Positions 23,627-26,760 of a stretch of 26,760 bases of DNA are shown here, piece after piece. This DNA comes from a virus, in the IMG/VR virus record IMGVR_UViG_3300046167_000344, positions 1 to 26,760 of that record; one strand, written 5' to 3'. The first letter of the stretch is position 1; each line of letters begins with the position of its first letter. The translations under genes and the position numbers were made by a program. The notes under the pieces are model-generated. The model was not told the DNA's origin, ran no database searches, and worked only from the letters and a program-made list of their open reading frames with translations.

Positions 23627-24141
23627 TATGCGAACATTCCACTAGAGGAAGCAAACCGGCCTGCCGTTCCAAAACTCTGGATCAAGCTAGTTGTGCCTTG
23701 CGCTCTTAGACCAGCAGCCTGCGCCCCGCCTTCCATGCGTGACAGTTCAGCACTTAGCCTAGAACTTTCTTGCTGATCGTTGATCTGCATGTTTGTGACC
23801 GTGTTATTAAAGTCATTGATAGCCTGGTCATACTCAAACTCTCGCGCAGCCTGACGCATAACTCGCATTGGAGTGCCGTGAGATATGTCAATGCCAGCGC
23901 CGCTGTATTGAGCGACAACAGACCCTTGAGCTTCCCTAAAACGAAACCGATCAACGCGCTCTTGCAAAACTGCATTGCGGTTAATGATCTCACGTTGCTT
24001 TTCAAGTAATTCAATGTCGCGCTCAATTAGGCCAGCGTTAAACTCACCTACTCTTGCGGCAGCGGCAGCAGCTTTGTTCGCAGAGCTTTTTGCGCTCATG
24101 CCACCAAGGATTGTTGCCCCGAGCGTTAAGATCTCAAACAT
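23626..24141 (-). CDS. Internal virion protein (gp14-like)
   Basis: A 171-aa protein. ATG at 24141 is preferred over TTG at 24147 because GAGGTGA lies six bases before it. An N-terminal hydrophobic helix (ILTLGATILGGMSAKSSANK) is followed by an Ala-rich helix and a long coiled coil (ERDIELLEKQREIINRNAVL). The YSGAGIDISHGTP segment is typical of gp14-type internal virion proteins, which insert into the outer membrane at infection. Size is close to T7 gp14 (about 196 aa). Confidence 0.8.
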   Translation of the reverse strand: MFEILTLGATILGGMSAKSSANKAAAAAARVGEFNAGLIERDIELLEKQREIINRNAVLQERVDRFRFREAQGSVVAQYSGAGIDISHGTPMRVMRQAAREFEYDQAINDFNNTVTNMQINDQQESSRLSAELSRMEGGAQAAGLRAQGTTSLIQSFGTAGRFASSSGMFA

Positions 24142-24152
24142 ACTCAATCACC

Positions 24153-26163
24153 TCACAAATCAAATGTGTTCATGCGCGGATATAGCGCCAGAACAGTCAT
24201 TGGCAGGGGCTGTGATTGCCGCACATAAATGCGATCACCGTCAACGAAACCGCCGTCAAACTCGATTTCCTTGTCTCCCGTGAATAATGGCACAGCTTCG
24301 TCCATATTCATAGAGCTGTCGCGGAAAAATATTCTATCCGCACTTTCTGAGTTGCTACCCACTTCAGCGCCAACCGTTTCATGGAATCGAACAGTGATGT
24401 CGTGTATGCGCTTTGGCTTGCCTTGGGAAGTGCCATCCTGAGATCCAGACTCTAAGCGCAGTGTTTGCATTTCACTGGTGTAGCCAAACCCAACGGCGCC
24501 CGTTGTAGCGGAAAAATCTAACGTCACGCCGCCGCCTGAAACTGTTTTGTCAGCATGTGTGGCGCCGTTAGCTAGTATCGAAAGCTCTTCGCCCTCTAAG
24601 TGATACAAGCCAGAAAGAGTTGTGGTTGCAGATCCTGAGTAGACCAAACCGCTGTCCACAAAGAAAGCAGCAGTCGTGTCGCTGCCAAAGTCAAATGCCT
24701 TCATCACTTCGACATACTGCTTGGTCACGCCGTTGATTGTGCGCTTAACAATCATGTAAAGCTCATCTTCACCGCTGTCTGTCGGCAAGGTGATGATGCT
24801 TTCAACTTTAGCCTGACCGCTCTCAAACTCCCCGCCGATAATGTGCTTGTGCCAAGCAACAATCTCTTCCTTCACGCCGGTAGGTCAATCCAAGCAAAGT
24901 GCCATCAGTGCGGCGCGCCCAGATGATGCTTTCAGGCTCTTGTTGGTACGCAAACTCTTTTATGCCGCCCTCAGTCAAATGCTCTGATAGAATTGTAATG
25001 TCAGGAGCTGCATAGCCTGCAACATCCACCTCACCAATATAACGAAACTCTCTAACCTTGCGCGCACCGCGCTGGGCAAACAATGTAACGTCAGCAACCT
25101 GGACAACTTCGCTGTCAATGCAACCGTAGTTAGAATACTTGCGGATCACTGTCTGCGTAGGCGTCACAGGCCCACCATTAGTTGTTGTCAGCACATACTC
25201 ACCACCAGACGTACCAATGTTAAGTATTCGAGTGGCTGACAGGTAACGGATTGCGTTTACTTTGTTGGACGCAATGGTGTAGATCAGAGCGTCATTATCA
25301 GCAGTGCCAGTGTGAAAATTTAAATAATCAGCACTTTTAGAAAACCACAACGTCTGAGGATTGTTGTTAGTTGCCGCAAAAACCAACCGCTGTTCAAAAA
25401 ACGTGACAACACTAGGGTAATTGTCGGCGCTAGTGAGAACTGGCGTGTTGTTCTCGTTAATACTAGGAGTGTCAAACGTCCAAGCATTATGATCGGTGCG
25501 AGACAATGTGCGGACAGCGTGGCTTGGATGCACCAAATACATAACATCCGCAGACTGTGCGAAACGCACATCACTTACCTGCGCGGATGTGTAGGGTGTT
25601 GCAACCTCAAACAATTTGTCAACACTGACGCCAGAGCCAGTGTAGGTTGTAAAACCTGTGGTATCAATTGCATTGCCAAACAAGTCAGTCAGCGTAAACG
25701 TGTTAGCTGTAGAGTTAGCAATAAGATAATTTCGAGCAACTAGCTCGGTCATATCGCCACCTTCGTTGTAAAGGTAAACTTCATCTCCATCGCTAAGGCC
25801 GTGGCTAGAGCTGGTAAAAACGCCAGGGCTTGCCTGCGTAATAGAAGAAACACTTTTTTCGCTATCAACCAAAACTTGCAAACCATTGCGGAAAACCCGC
25901 ATGTACTGATCGCCAAACTCTAGCGCGTATGTGTCGGCTGTTTTAAATTCAAAAGGTATCAAGCGGGTAATGCTTGAGCTATCCTTTACTTCGCCCAAGT
26001 ATTCTGTGCCTGGGCGGCGCGTAACGCCCCCATGAGGCTGCACTATCATGTTTGTAAGCTCGGACAAGCCTTCGCGGTACTTCTCAATCGTAACGCGCCC
26101 CTCAAGACGCGGAGAAATCTCACCGGCTGTGAATGTGCTAATCGCTGGAGCTGATCGCGCCAT
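24153..26163 (-). CDS. Tail tubular protein B-like, split by an apparent +1 frameshift
   Basis: The N-terminal frame (26163 to 24823, 446 aa) starts MARSAPAISTFTAGEISPRL and contains EGLSELTNMIVQPHGGVTRR, a hallmark of the tail tubular B family, the nozzle of podovirus tails. At LGLTYRRE it drifts into GRDCCLAQAHYRRGV and stops. The expected continuation, EEIVAWHKHIIGG, is in another frame reaching 24153. Skipping one G at about 24870 joins them into 669 residues. The separate GTG at 24875 is therefore unlikely to be a true start. Causes may be a sequence error, a mutation or recoding. The start overlaps the tail tubular A stop (TAATG). Family call strong; intactness uncertain. Confidence 0.9.
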
Positions 26164-26760
26164 TAGAACCTCGACTCAATAAATTCGCTTGCTTCTAGGC
26201 GCTGCGGCGCGCCTTCAGTGCCGTCAACAAATGCGGCTTGCTTCAACTTGTCAGAGTATTCCGCCGCCATCATCTGCTTGACACTGTTGGAGCCAGTAAT
26301 AGCGTAACTGACCTCAAACGCTATAGCCGCTGCCAAAGTGTCAATTAGATTGGCGTCATACTCTTGAGGGTCTGTGACCCGAGCAACATATTTTATTTTA
26401 GCAACGCCTTCGTCAGAAAGCAGCTTTCGCCCCTCAATAACGAACACAGGTCCGCCAGTGTTGCTAAACATGTTGTCCTGCGGGTATGACAAATTTCCGT
26501 TGCTAAACTCCAGAACTCTAAGGCAGTATGGATTTGTCGGCAAAGCAAACTGATTTGCATATCCGAAAGGAGGGGAATCGCTTTCCTTTGCCAGCTCTGC
26601 GCGGCGCAGAAGACAGTTCCAAGGATGCGCACGAAACACGCTGTCGCGGACACTATCAAACCTCTGGTTGATTAAGCGCGCTGGCTTGCTGTTTTCCTCG
26701 AAGCTTGAAATGTTGTTCGCACCCAAGCTGTTCAGCGCGTAGTTTGCAATATCAACCGTA
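26163..26760 (-). CDS. Tail tubular protein A-like, N-terminus cut off by window edge
   Basis: The open frame continues past TTG 26726 to the right edge without an ATG, with protein-like sequence (VDIANYALNSLGANNISSFE), so the start lies outside. The pattern QRFDSVRDSVFRAHPWNCLL followed by A...YCLRVLEF is that of tail tubular A (gp11 of T7, about 196 aa), the gatekeeper ring below the portal. At least 198 codons are present, so only a few residues are probably missing. It is the first gene of the late block visible here. Confidence 0.9.
   Translation of the reverse strand, partial: TVDIANYALNSLGANNISSFEENSKPARLINQRFDSVRDSVFRAHPWNCLLRRAELAKESDSPPFGYANQFALPTNPYCLRVLEFSNGNLSYPQDNMFSNTGGPVFVIEGRKLLSDEGVAKIKYVARVTDPQEYDANLIDTLAAAIAFEVSYAITGSNSVKQMMAAEYSDKLKQAAFVDGTEGAPQRLEASEFIESRF

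Noticed and set aside
24153-24875. Separate 240-aa gene starting at GTG 24875
   Set aside because: Its sequence continues the tail tubular B protein directly, so it is the 3' part of a frame-shifted gene.
16231-26480. Repeated GTTGCTAAACA at 16231, 20581 and 26460 as a possible regulatory repeat
   Set aside because: Each lies in a coding frame at a (M/L)FSN codon string, so coincidence of codons explains it; it also differs from the TTGCTAGCAA operator.
1-26760. tRNA genes and CRISPR arrays
   Set aside because: No cloverleaf with a conserved T arm and no regularly spaced repeats were found by eye; the iterons are too close and too short for CRISPR.

Overview
The window looks like about 27 kb of a T7-like podovirus genome that probably infects a marine alphaproteobacterium. 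The right-hand two thirds carry the T7-type virion block: tail tubular A, tail tubular B, three or four internal virion proteins, and a gp17-type tail fibre. The lysis genes include a 3-TM holin resembling the one found in alphaproteobacterial gene transfer agents. No bacterial housekeeping gene, tRNA, integrase or transposase was seen. The taxonomic inference rests on remembered family resemblance, not on a search.

Layout. (1) 16-5199, minus strand: a replication/recombination operon. In transcription order it holds a 60-aa protein, a RuvC-like resolvase, a PD-(D/E)XK nuclease, a putative ssDNA-binding protein with a Pro-Ala tail, an AEP primase fused to a RepA-like helicase, an iteron cluster (probable replication origin, 703-846), and a basic protein ending in an SSB-type tip, closed by a terminator at 16-45. 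(2) 5200-5345: a divergent control region with four TTGCTAGCAA-type sites. (3) 5346-7226, plus strand: tightly overlapping small genes, including two or three micro-ORFs of 30-36 codons and a DUF6378-like protein, ending at a strong terminator (7252-7300). (4) 7280-9700, minus: small basic proteins, an M15 endolysin, a holin, an EF-hand membrane protein and other small membrane proteins. (5) 9710-15822, minus: a tail fibre and adhesin-like cluster. (6) 15822-26760, minus: internal virion and tail tube proteins; tail tubular A runs off the right edge.

How it fits together. The replication module (primase-helicase, iterons, ssDNA binding, resolvase, RecB-type nuclease) is plasmid-like, and no DNA or RNA polymerase lies in the window. 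The plus-strand small genes and the minus-strand replication genes diverge from one operator region, which resembles an early control switch. Late genes are read leftward as one long operon with TAATG and ATGA stop-start overlaps.

Most notable points: two genes (nuclease and tail tubular B) each need a +1 frame change to give the full protein; a non-SSB protein ends in exactly FDDDIPF, the tip of E. coli SSB; the iteron/palindrome origin; the four-site operator; an internal virion protein with a C-terminal module resembling HhH-GPD DNA glycosylases; and an EF-hand loop on a lysis-cassette membrane protein.
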